From: Patescibacteria group bacterium
Lineage (GTDB): Bacteria; Patescibacteriota; Minisyncoccia; Phycocordibacterales; UBA2100
Direction of reading: 5' to 3'
Assembly (NCBI GenBank): GCA_015489565.1
Contig: WFZM01000001.1
Coordinates: 1-27,077, forward strand
Length of the DNA: 27,077 nucleotides
The position numbers were made by a program, and so were the translations under genes. Within the stretch, counting starts at the first letter, position 1, and the number at the start of each line of letters is the position of its first letter. The notes under the pieces are model-generated. The model saw nothing but the letters and a program-made list of their open reading frames with translations. It did not search any database and was not told the DNA's origin. Shown piece after piece: positions 15,676-23,605 of this stretch.

Positions 15676-17275
15676 TTTAAGAATTCTTTTTATTTTCTTT
15701 TTGATTTTATTACCTGCCTTTAGCTATTCTGCTGTTTATATAAACGAAATAATGTATAACCCTGCAGGGTCGGACTCCGGTTATGAATGGATAGAGATAT
15801 GCAATGCATCCGAATCTGAGGAGCAAGTGCTGGATTTAAAGTTACTTGAAAACGATGTGCGACATTCTGTAAGTTTAGCTCAAGGCGATGGTATTTTAGC
15901 TAAAGATGCTTGCGCAATAATAGCCGACAGGCCGGAAAAATTTAAAGAGACGTACCCGAATTATTCGGGAACAATTCTGGACTCAAGCTTTTCTTTGTCA
16001 AATTCCGGAGAGGAACTTAGTCTTTTAAAAGCTACTGTCAGTCTGGACCTGCTATCTTATTTGCCTAGCATGGGTGCAGATGGGGACGGGCAAAGTTTGC
16101 ATAGAAACGGAGATGTTTTAGTACCTGCAAGCCCTACACCCGGCAATAAAACTTTAGGAGAGCAAGAGCTTGCCATGCAAGAAGATAATTCCGGAGCAGA
16201 GAATGAAAACAGTGAAGCCGAGCTTTATAAAAACATAACTGAATTACCCATTTATAAATATAAGCTGGTGGAGATAGAGCCACCGCAGGATATATTTTTA
16301 AGACTGCCGGAGGAAATTGATTTGCACAACTTGGAGTATTTTGATTTTCCTTTAGAGCTTTTTGATGCCAGAGGCTCTTTAGTGCAAGGGGCTATCTTTA
16401 AAGTCTACTGGGGAGACGGCAAAAAAGACGAAGCGATAGATAAAGCTTTTTTCCGGCATTTTTATAAAAATCCTGGAACTTATATCATCTCTGTTTCCGC
16501 TTATAAAAACGGTCTGAGCGATCAGAGACTAACAAAACTGCATGTAAAAGATTTTAATCTAGGGTTTTATTTGGATGAGACAAAAAAAATGGTATTGATT
16601 GAGAATAAAAGTGATTTAAAGATGAACCTTGAAGGCTGGAAGCTTAAAGCGCGAACCAGAATACATAACTTTGATAAAGTTTTTATAGCACCAAAAAATC
16701 TTTTAAGCTTTTATCTTGATGACCTGTTTCAAGTAAGAATAAATGACTTTAGAGACATTATATTTTTATCGCCGGACAGGAGTGTTTCTTTAAAGGCAGA
16801 GAGCTACCAGAAGGATAGTTTCTCTGATGCGAAAAGCAAAGATAGCAGAAAAGATATTAATCAAGGGCCCGCTGGCGAAAATGGTTCTCAAGATTTGGAT
16901 ATGGCAAGGCAAAAAGATGAGACTGATAAGACTGAGAGCAGGCCGCCGGCATACAGCACAAGCAAAAGAACCGCTGAGAAATATGAAAAAATGGAGCCTC
17001 AGGAAAGTATTTTGGGATATGAATTAGATTTTCAAAATAAAAACCTTCAAAAAGACACAGTGCAATCTGCTGCAATTTACACAGTTGAAAGTATGGAGGC
17101 GCCTGGGGGAAAATATATTGAAAAAAACGAGAGAGTTCTAGCCAGCGCTGAGAAGTCTTTTGATTTTAGCTGGCTATGGGCGTCTTTGTCTTTGCTTTTA
17201 TTTTCTATTGGTGTAATTTTCATATATAATTTAAATAAAGATGATTTTGAGGACTGGGAATTTGAAGAAGGATAA
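15659..17275 (+). CDS. Surface membrane protein with lamin-tail domain
   Basis: 538 residues. A signal peptide is clear (MRIKNSLRILFIFFLILLPAFSYS, cleavage near A25). Next is a lamin-tail (LTD) domain at about 25-125, with the signatures VYINEIMYNPAGSD, YEWIEICNAS and SFSLSNSGEELSL. The middle has a PKD-like beta domain (VYWGDGKKD...PGTYIISVSAY, about 225-300), a second LTD-like stretch (MVLIENKSDLKMNLEGWKL) and a polar linker. One transmembrane helix at about 503-523 (WLWASLSLLLFSIGVIFIY) ends in an acidic cytoplasmic tail. The ATG at 15659 is set by the signal peptide and overlaps the upstream ATPase stop. LTDs in bacterial secreted proteins are thought to mediate surface or DNA binding, fitting a neighbour with a DNA-transfer ATPase (inference). 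Confidence 0.88.
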   Translation: MRIKNSLRILFIFFLILLPAFSYSAVYINEIMYNPAGSDSGYEWIEICNASESEEQVLDLKLLENDVRHSVSLAQGDGILAKDACAIIADRPEKFKETYPNYSGTILDSSFSLSNSGEELSLLKATVSLDLLSYLPSMGADGDGQSLHRNGDVLVPASPTPGNKTLGEQELAMQEDNSGAENENSEAELYKNITELPIYKYKLVEIEPPQDIFLRLPEEIDLHNLEYFDFPLELFDARGSLVQGAIFKVYWGDGKKDEAIDKAFFRHFYKNPGTYIISVSAYKNGLSDQRLTKLHVKDFNLGFYLDETKKMVLIENKSDLKMNLEGWKLKARTRIHNFDKVFIAPKNLLSFYLDDLFQVRINDFRDIIFLSPDRSVSLKAESYQKDSFSDAKSKDSRKDINQGPAGENGSQDLDMARQKDETDKTESRPPAYSTSKRTAEKYEKMEPQESILGYELDFQNKNLQKDTVQSAAIYTVESMEAPGGKYIEKNERVLASAEKSFDFSWLWASLSLLLFSIGVIFIYNLNKDDFEDWEFEEG

Positions 17276-17276
17276 A

Positions 17277-18302
17277 ATGAAAAAGATACTTTACATAATC
17301 ACAAAATCTTCATGGGGTGGAGCCCAGCGTTACGTTTATGACTTGGCGTCCGAGATGAAAAAAGAGGGATATAAAGTCTCAGTTGCCTTTGGAAGAAATG
17401 AATTCGCGACTAAAAATATTTTTAAAGAAAAACTGGAAAAAGAAGAAATAGAACACATAGAGTTTAAAGCACTCGGGAGAGATATAAGTTTCTTTAGAGA
17501 TTTAAAAGTTTTACTGGAAATTTTTAAGATTATAAAAAATAAGAAAGCGGATATAGTACACCTTAATAGCTCAAAGATGCTGGCTTTGGGTGCTCCTGCG
17601 GCACGCTTGGCAGGTGCAGGGAAAATAGTCTGGACAAGTCACGGACTTCCCTTTTTGGAAGAGAGGCCTGTTTGTCAGAAGCTTGCAATGAAATTTATTA
17701 TTTGGACATCTCTTCTTTTTGTTACAGACATTATTGCAGTATCAAAAATTGATGAGAAGATTCTAAGGTCTTGGCCACTTGTAAAAAAGAAAGTAAAGTT
17801 AATTTATAACGGGATTAAGACCCCGAGCTTTTTGGAGCGAAAAGAGGCGCGCGCGGCCTTGGCCGCGCGCGCCTCGCTAACTCTTAAAGACAATGCGATG
17901 CTATGGGGAACTATCGCTGAACTCACGGACAATAAAGGCATTTTGGAATTTCTAAATCAAGAACACGAAGAAATAAAAAGGAGGAATATTTTTTATTTTC
18001 TGATTGGAACAGGTGGGCTCAAAGAAAAGATAGAAGAAAAAATAAGAGAGCTGGGTCTTGAAGGACATGTATTTTTGCTGGGTTTTGTGCCTGATGCCGG
18101 AAGATACATGAAAGCTTTTGATCTTTTTGTCTTACCGTCTAAAAAAGAAGGTTTTCCTTATGTCCTTGTAGAAGCAAAAATGTCAAATGTTAAAATAAGA
18201 GCTAGGCAGGTGGGAGGTGTTGCCGAGTTACTTAAGGCGCGCAAGGCGGATTTAGATTTCAGTACAATGTTAGGTAAAATTATTGAGATTTACGAGTTAT
18301 GA
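17277..18302 (+). CDS. Glycosyltransferase family 4 (GT-B fold)
   Basis: 341 residues. The N-terminus has the GT4 acceptor-side signature WGGAQRYVYDLASEM. Later come HLNSSKMLALGAPAARLAG, TSHGLPFLEE, VSKIDEKIL, YNGIK and the nucleotide-sugar site PSKKEGFPYVLVEAKM, whose E-x7-E pair is the family's retaining catalytic motif. It transfers a sugar from a nucleotide donor to a growing surface glycan. It starts one base after the stop of the lamin-tail gene and ends in an ATGA overlap with the next gene. A 32-nt GC-rich inverted repeat at 17844-17875 encodes an Ala/Arg stretch. The C-terminal end is a little shorter than in typical GT4s. Confidence 0.9.
   Translation: MKKILYIITKSSWGGAQRYVYDLASEMKKEGYKVSVAFGRNEFATKNIFKEKLEKEEIEHIEFKALGRDISFFRDLKVLLEIFKIIKNKKADIVHLNSSKMLALGAPAARLAGAGKIVWTSHGLPFLEERPVCQKLAMKFIIWTSLLFVTDIIAVSKIDEKILRSWPLVKKKVKLIYNGIKTPSFLERKEARAALAARASLTLKDNAMLWGTIAELTDNKGILEFLNQEHEEIKRRNIFYFLIGTGGLKEKIEEKIRELGLEGHVFLLGFVPDAGRYMKAFDLFVLPSKKEGFPYVLVEAKMSNVKIRARQVGGVAELLKARKADLDFSTMLGKIIEIYEL
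17844..17875. repeat. Perfect GC-rich inverted repeat inside the GT4 gene
   Basis: GAGGCGCGCGCGGCC (17844-17858), a TT spacer and its exact reverse complement (17861-17875): a 15-bp stem that is over 85% GC in an AT-rich gene. It encodes EARAALAARAS without lengthening the protein. Confidence 0.9.
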
Positions 18303-19195
18303 AATTTAGTTTGATTATACCAACATACAAAAGAGAGCAAGCATTACTAAAGGCGTTAAGGTATGTGCTGGACGGGAGTCGGATTCCAGATGAGATTTTA
18401 ATAATAGATGATGCGCAAATAAGAAAAAGTACTTTAGAGCAAATCAAGGGTTTACTTGATATGAAAAAGGTAAAATTTGTTTATTACAAGAAAGACCATT
18501 TAAAGCATCGGCGAGGCCTGTCCGAATCTAAAAATTTGGCAATAGACTTAGCTGAAAATGAAATAATATTTTTTATAGACGATGATGTTTTTGTGGACAA
18601 GTTTTATTTTGAAAAAATTATGAATGTCTGGGAAAACAATAAGGACCCTAAATTATTTGGAGTTGGAGGTAAAATAACAAATAATAGAAAGCAGAGTTTT
18701 CTTGAAAAGAGTATTTACAACAAAATATTTGCTTTAACAGGAGAGTTGAACTGGGATGTCAACGAAGTGGGCTATCAGGTCTGGGACGAAACAGTTGTAG
18801 AGCTAGAAAAAGCTTATTATATACACGGCGGTGTCTCCTCGTATAAGAGAGGTTATTTAAAGCAATTTGGATTCAAGACCTTCTCTGGAGGCAGGACCGG
18901 ACTTGAAGATGTAGAATTATCTCTTCGAGTTAAAAAGGCGGGGTTTTACTTTCTTTATGAACCGAGTGCCCAAGTTTTACATTTACACGAAGTTAACGGA
19001 AGAGAAAGACCTTTTTTGTCCGGCAAAAAAGAGATGCAAAATAGAAAAGAGATTTTTAATATGCATTGCTCACAGAGCAGAAAGCAGAGCTTGGTTTTTG
19101 TATGGGCCAGTACAGGTTGGATTTTACGAAAACTGCTGAGCTTGCAATTCTCTTACGCTACAGGCATGCTTGCCGTTTTACTAAGATTTGTATGA
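18299..19195 (+). CDS. Glycosyltransferase family 2 (GT-A fold)
   Basis: 298 residues. Features of GT2: N-terminal FSLIIPTYKREQALLKAL, ILIIDDAQ (first Asp of the nucleotide site), LSESKNLAIDLAENE, the metal-binding D-x-D in FFIDDDVFVD and the acceptor-side acidic motif GGRTGLEDVELSLRVKKAG with ED as candidate catalytic base. A hydrophobic C-terminal segment is present but no clear transmembrane helix, so it is cytoplasmic or peripheral. It begins in an ATGA overlap with the GT4 gene and ends in an ATGA overlap with the capsule-type gene; the three are one translationally coupled unit that builds a surface polysaccharide. Confidence 0.9.
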   Translation: MKFSLIIPTYKREQALLKALRYVLDGSRIPDEILIIDDAQIRKSTLEQIKGLLDMKKVKFVYYKKDHLKHRRGLSESKNLAIDLAENEIIFFIDDDVFVDKFYFEKIMNVWENNKDPKLFGVGGKITNNRKQSFLEKSIYNKIFALTGELNWDVNEVGYQVWDETVVELEKAYYIHGGVSSYKRGYLKQFGFKTFSGGRTGLEDVELSLRVKKAGFYFLYEPSAQVLHLHEVNGRERPFLSGKKEMQNRKEIFNMHCSQSRKQSLVFVWASTGWILRKLLSLQFSYATGMLAVLLRFV

Positions 19196-20313
19196 AGGTA
19201 GCCTTTTTATATAATTCCGCACTCTTTAATTCACTTTTTTTAAGTCTGGCTTATTTTTTTCGTGCTCTTGGGCATACGCCAGTATTAATAAACGCAAGAA
19301 TAGATATAGCACATCTTTGGAAGAGGCACTCCTTTGATATTTTAGAAATAAAAGATGACTTAGATGATAACATAAAGAATATAGATATAGTTGTAACTTG
19401 GAACGGTCTTACTTTTCAAAGAAAACTCTTGGATATTTTTGAAGCGAATTCAGTGGACGTATGGTATATGGAAAATGGTTACTTTAGTAACAGTCTCCAG
19501 TGTAACAAAAAAGGGGTTAATGCTAAAGCAGATTTTGCAAGTTTGTCTTGGCGTGAACAGATAAAATTTGAGTATCCAGAATCAGTTAATTTGCCCAAGT
19601 GCGATATAAAAATAATAAAAAGCAGTTTATACGATTTAAGCATTTATGTTCTGCTTAAGTTGATAGACCAACCTTCTTTTTTATTTTATAAAGCTTTTGC
19701 CAATATAAAAAAATACTTAAACAAATTTAAGAGTCTTTACTATAAACTGCGCTTTAATGATGGTAAGCTTCATAATTATATTCTAGTAATATTGCAAGTA
19801 AACAATGATACGCAGATATTAAAAAATAGTCACTTTAAGGATATGTATCATTTTCTAGATACCGTGCTGCCACTTTTAGAATCTTGCAACCTACCCATAG
19901 TGCTTAAGGAGCACCCGTCAGAACAGTCTTGGGTAAATTATTCCAAATACAAGAAAGGCACCTCGCAAATAGAAATAATACTTGAAACAAATCTTAAGCG
20001 CTTGATAGAACGCTCTGCAGTTGTTGTAACAGTAAACTCCAGTGTCGGCATGCAAGCCATTTCACACGGAAAGAAGGTCTGTGTTTTTGGAGATGCGTTT
20101 TATGCCAATTTCCCAAATGTTCTAAATTGTGCTAGCGACAACATCGATTTGAGTTGTGAGAATATACAAAAGTTTATACAGGGAAATTTTGTAAATAAAG
20201 AAGACATAGAAAGATATACACTACATTTTGTGGAGAAAATTTTTATTAAAGGTGATTGGAGAAAGCCGGATAAACATTTAATAAAAAACTTGGCCAAGCG
20301 TATCTTAGCGTAA
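19192..20313 (+). CDS. Capsule-polysaccharide-synthesis-type glycosyltransferase (Kps-like)
   Basis: 373 residues. The start is the ATG at 19192, in a 4-nt overlap with the preceding stop; the in-frame region upstream encodes unrelated sequence. The N-terminus (MKVAFLYNSALFNSLFLSLAYFF) is followed by RALGHTPVLIN, WNGLTFQRKLLDIF and DVWYMENGYFSNS. The C-terminal half has the family-like block IVLKEHPSE and VVVTVNSSVGMQAISHGKKVCVFGDAFY, which matches the signature of PF05159 capsule synthesis proteins (KpsC/KpsS, Kdo transferases). The assignment is from motifs, not a search. The gene is noticeably AT-rich relative to murD or rsmI. It converges on the flippase gene with 5 bp between stops. Confidence 0.75.
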   Translation: MKVAFLYNSALFNSLFLSLAYFFRALGHTPVLINARIDIAHLWKRHSFDILEIKDDLDDNIKNIDIVVTWNGLTFQRKLLDIFEANSVDVWYMENGYFSNSLQCNKKGVNAKADFASLSWREQIKFEYPESVNLPKCDIKIIKSSLYDLSIYVLLKLIDQPSFLFYKAFANIKKYLNKFKSLYYKLRFNDGKLHNYILVILQVNNDTQILKNSHFKDMYHFLDTVLPLLESCNLPIVLKEHPSEQSWVNYSKYKKGTSQIEIILETNLKRLIERSAVVVTVNSSVGMQAISHGKKVCVFGDAFYANFPNVLNCASDNIDLSCENIQKFIQGNFVNKEDIERYTLHFVEKIFIKGDWRKPDKHLIKNLAKRILA

Positions 20314-20318
20314 AAAAC

Positions 20319-21608
20319 TTACTTAATATATCTAAGCGCAATACTTTTTAGTAAAACAATATGTATTATCCGCACAATTATTATTGATATTAATATTGCC
20401 GGGATAGAATCGAACAGTTTGTAGTTTAGATAAAATAGCAATATTTCCAAAACGATAGATGATATTAATACAACGCTATAATTTTTGCTAAGCTTCATGG
20501 ACATCAAAAGTTCGTGTATCCATGAATTAATTGGTATAAGCACAACAAAAAGGCTGGCTAGCACAAACAAGTCAATGCTGTCCATGTTGTAATTTGGAAA
20601 GAGTTTAGGTGATAGCCATATGCTAATATTTGCAGTTAGTGTAAAAATTATAAAAAGAAATAATAAGGACGTGCGAATATTTTGAAAATATTTTTTTAAT
20701 AGTTCCCGTGTTAATTTCACTCTAGATATTTTAGGGACTATGAGTTCAGAAAGAGGCGTTATGAATCTAATTATTGATAGGGGAATACTAAGTAAAATAA
20801 CATATATTGCCAAGATTTTTGCGCCCATAAAATACCATATTAATATTTTGTCTAAGTTTTCAAAAACCTGACCCAGTATATTTACAGTGAAGAGTTGATA
20901 AGCGTATTTTACAACCGAATGATTCTCATCGTTTTTTAATTCCGTACTATCGTTCAATGTTTGAGATTTAAAATTTCTTCTGCTTATATAATAAAAAATC
21001 AGTTGAGCCAGAATGAAACTGGTGGCATATCCTGTAAATATAATATTGAAATTATTAGTAAAAAACAATAAAAAAAGAACAGCTAAAGTCTGAAATATTC
21101 TGGAAGATATATTACTTAATGATAATATTTTAAAATTCAATTTGCCCTTAAGATAACTTGAATACAAGTAGAAACTATCATAGAACGGGAGTAGAACAGC
21201 AATGATAAGGAATATATTCACATATTCCGGTTGAGAGGTGTAGATAAAATACATTGATATGCCCATAGCTATGACAGAGCCCCAAAGTGCCGTTTGCATC
21301 TTTTTGAAAAGTAGTTTATCTATGTTCAAAACAGCCCCCTTGGATATACTGCGTGTTGCAGCGGTGTTCATACCCGGTAAACTAAATACGCTAAGCACGG
21401 CTATGGCATACAGGGCAAATTTATAATTCCCAAAAGTTTCAGCATCCATGTATTTTGCCAATACAATCGTTAATACCAATGCCGATATGAAGTTTGTTAT
21501 TTGAGCTAGCAGCAACCAAAATGCCCCGGAGCCAAAATAGTTCAAGTCTATACCTGTGTATTCTTCAGCTTTGGAAAGAAAATATTTCAGTCTTCTTTTG
21601 TAGTCCAT
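20319..21608 (-). CDS. Wzx-like polysaccharide flippase (oligosaccharide-lipid transporter)
   Basis: 429 residues, polytopic with about 12-14 hydrophobic segments, belonging by appearance to the PST/MVF group of MATE-like exporters. The N-terminal helix set (FWLLLAQITNFISALVLTIVLAKYMD) with ETFGNYKFALYAIAVLSVFSLPGM is characteristic: 'a.....G...lA..lg...fG.y..a'. Wzx proteins flip undecaprenyl-linked sugar repeats across the cytoplasmic membrane. It is transcribed divergently from the ligase/polymerase gene; the 36-bp gap holds minus-strand -10 candidates 4-9 nt before its ATG. Strong AT bias (Asn, Ile, Lys and Tyr codons) resembles the neighbouring capsule-type gene and suggests transfer as a pair. 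Confidence 0.85.
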   Translation of the reverse strand: MDYKRRLKYFLSKAEEYTGIDLNYFGSGAFWLLLAQITNFISALVLTIVLAKYMDAETFGNYKFALYAIAVLSVFSLPGMNTAATRSISKGAVLNIDKLLFKKMQTALWGSVIAMGISMYFIYTSQPEYVNIFLIIAVLLPFYDSFYLYSSYLKGKLNFKILSLSNISSRIFQTLAVLFLLFFTNNFNIIFTGYATSFILAQLIFYYISRRNFKSQTLNDSTELKNDENHSVVKYAYQLFTVNILGQVFENLDKILIWYFMGAKILAIYVILLSIPLSIIRFITPLSELIVPKISRVKLTRELLKKYFQNIRTSLLFLFIIFTLTANISIWLSPKLFPNYNMDSIDLFVLASLFVVLIPINSWIHELLMSMKLSKNYSVVLISSIVLEILLFYLNYKLFDSIPAILISIIIVRIIHIVLLKSIALRYIK

Positions 21609-21631
21609 GTTTAATATATTTTATTCTATGT

Positions 21632-21637
21632 TATCAT
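21632..21637 (+). promoter_or_regulatory. -10 box of the O-antigen ligase/polymerase gene
   Basis: TATCAT ends 7 nt before the ATG at 21645. A weak TTTAAT (21610-21615) lies 16 nt upstream. The 36-bp divergent gap must also serve the minus-strand flippase gene. Confidence 0.5.
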
Positions 21638-21644
21638 ATTTGGA

Positions 21645-23597
21645 ATGATTAGAAAATTTGAGAGTATATTTTATAACGCTTCCAAGCTTCTTGCATTTAT
21701 AGCGCCGGTGGCTTTGCTTTTTTCTTTTTCGGACATGATATATCCGTACGTTAGTAGCAAGCATTTGGTCTTTAGATTGTTTGTGAGCTTATCTTTATTT
21801 TTTTATTTGCCGCTTCTGTTTCTTAACAGAAAGTATTGGCCTGCTCGCTCGGGAATATTTTACTCGTTACTTGCTTTTTTGTTCCTTCTTTTTTTGGCGG
21901 ATATTTTTGCCATCTACCCGCAGCTTGCTTTCTGGGGCAACTTTGAGAGAATGGAAGGCTTGATTTCTTATATATACTTTTTCGTTTATTTTGTCCTTTT
22001 ATCGTCATTTTTAAAAAGCGCTTCGGCTCGCATGGAGTTTTTGCGTTTTTATATTTTAATTTCTTTCTCAATAATTCTTTGGTCTATTTATGCTTATAGT
22101 GTTGGGCTGGCAAACAGTAAAAGACTTGATGCGGTATTTAGCAATGCCATATACCTCGGAATATTTTCCGTTTTTCACGTAGCTATATCCGCCTACGCTG
22201 CATTTAAAGAAAAGCAAATCTTATTAAGGAACGCTTATATTTTCACTATACCTTTTGCCCTTTTTGTCTTGTGGGCCACTGCAAGCAGGGGCGTCTTTCT
22301 TTCCTTTGTGCTGGCTTTGCTTTTGTCGTTTACGGTCTACGCTTTTAAAAGCGCTAATGGGAAAATAAAGCATATTACTATTGTACTGTATTTACTGGCG
22401 GCTTTTTCTTTTTTGTCCATCTTTGTGTTTAAAGAAAGTCAATTTGTGCAGTCAAACACTCTACTTAAGAGGGTGGCAGAGACCTCTTTAAATCAAGGGA
22501 CTTTATTCTCAAGATTGCTACTCTGGGATATGACGCTTTCTGCAACAAAAGAAAGAGCACTTTTGGGCTGGGGTCAAGAAGGCTTTAATTATGTTTTTAA
22601 CCGTTACTACAATCCTAAGCTCTGGGCGCATGAGACTTGGTTTGACCGCTCACACAACACACCTTTGGATATCTTGAATCAAGGTGGTCTGCTTAGCCTT
22701 CTTGCTTATCTGGCAATTCTGTTTTTCCTTTGGCGATACATTTTGTTTAAGGTAGAAGATCCTGCCGAGTCGGCTCTTTTGTCATTTATATTTGCTTCTT
22801 ATTTTTTCTCTTCCTTATCTATTTTTGATAATATTTCAAGTTATGTTCCGTATTTTGCAATGCTGGCTTTAATTAACGCGCGCGCAGCTAATTCAGAGTC
22901 AGATAATAGCGCAAAAGAGGGAAAGGACTTTGCTTTAAGTTCCCGCAATCAGCTGGTAATATTGCTACTTTCTTTTTCCATATTAATTCTTCTTTTACAG
23001 AATTTATATTTGAGCAGACAGTCGGCAAAAGCGGTGGCATCGCTACTTTCTGTTGTAAGTGCCTGGGACTTACTTGAACGATTAGATAGCGTGCCGCAAC
23101 AGTTGCAAAATCCGGAACTGTTAAAATTAAAAAAGAAAGCGATAAGCCGTTTTGATGACCTTAATCAATATTGGCGACTTGCAGAGCTTAGTCCGACTGC
23201 ACACAAAGAATTTTTCTTAGCGATGAGTAACCCGGCTGTCTTAAGAGCGATTATGCAAAACAGATACATTGACGATGATACAAAGAAAGAATATTTGTCC
23301 GAGACTTTGTATTTGATACGAGAAGAGACCAAAAAAGAAAAGCCTTACTTTATGCTTGTAAATAGTGCCGCCAAGTGGTTGGCTGCTGCCGGCTACAAGC
23401 AGGAGGCGGAAGAAATTTACTTGCGTTTAATTAAGGAGGCGCCAGACAAGACTCAATTTTATGAAGCCCTGGCAAAACTTTACATTAAAGAAAAACGATT
23501 TGAAGAAGCGAGAAAGGTATTGCTTCAGGCTCTTGAAAAAGAGCGGGGCAACCAACGTATCTTAAAAACACTTTCGGGTTTAGAACTTGATAAATAA
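21645..23597 (+). CDS. O-antigen ligase / polymerase family protein with C-terminal TPRs
   Basis: 650 residues. About 10-12 hydrophobic segments fill residues 12-470. The Wzy_C / O-antigen ligase signature is at about 308-345: LLGWGQEGFNYVF, then DRSHNTPLDILNQGGLLSLLAYLAIL, with the family's essential periplasmic-loop His and Arg (RSHN). The soluble C-terminus (~500-650) contains helical repeats consistent with two to three TPRs (AAGYKQEAEEIYLRLIKEAPD, LYIKEKRFEEARKVLLQALE). The enzyme either polymerises lipid-linked repeats or attaches finished glycans to an acceptor. Together with the Wzx-like flippase and three glycosyltransferases it completes a Wzx/Wzy-type surface glycan pathway; TPR fusion is common in ligase-type members. 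Confidence 0.9.
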   Translation: MIRKFESIFYNASKLLAFIAPVALLFSFSDMIYPYVSSKHLVFRLFVSLSLFFYLPLLFLNRKYWPARSGIFYSLLAFLFLLFLADIFAIYPQLAFWGNFERMEGLISYIYFFVYFVLLSSFLKSASARMEFLRFYILISFSIILWSIYAYSVGLANSKRLDAVFSNAIYLGIFSVFHVAISAYAAFKEKQILLRNAYIFTIPFALFVLWATASRGVFLSFVLALLLSFTVYAFKSANGKIKHITIVLYLLAAFSFLSIFVFKESQFVQSNTLLKRVAETSLNQGTLFSRLLLWDMTLSATKERALLGWGQEGFNYVFNRYYNPKLWAHETWFDRSHNTPLDILNQGGLLSLLAYLAILFFLWRYILFKVEDPAESALLSFIFASYFFSSLSIFDNISSYVPYFAMLALINARAANSESDNSAKEGKDFALSSRNQLVILLLSFSILILLLQNLYLSRQSAKAVASLLSVVSAWDLLERLDSVPQQLQNPELLKLKKKAISRFDDLNQYWRLAELSPTAHKEFFLAMSNPAVLRAIMQNRYIDDDTKKEYLSETLYLIREETKKEKPYFMLVNSAAKWLAAAGYKQEAEEIYLRLIKEAPDKTQFYEALAKLYIKEKRFEEARKVLLQALEKERGNQRILKTLSGLELDK

Positions 23598-23605
23598 TTA
23601 TTTTT

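Noticed and set aside
19066..19191. Longer N-terminus for the capsule-type transferase overlapping the GT2 gene
   Set aside because: It would overlap GT2 coding by about 130 nt; the ATGA overlap at 19192 repeats the pattern of the previous junction.
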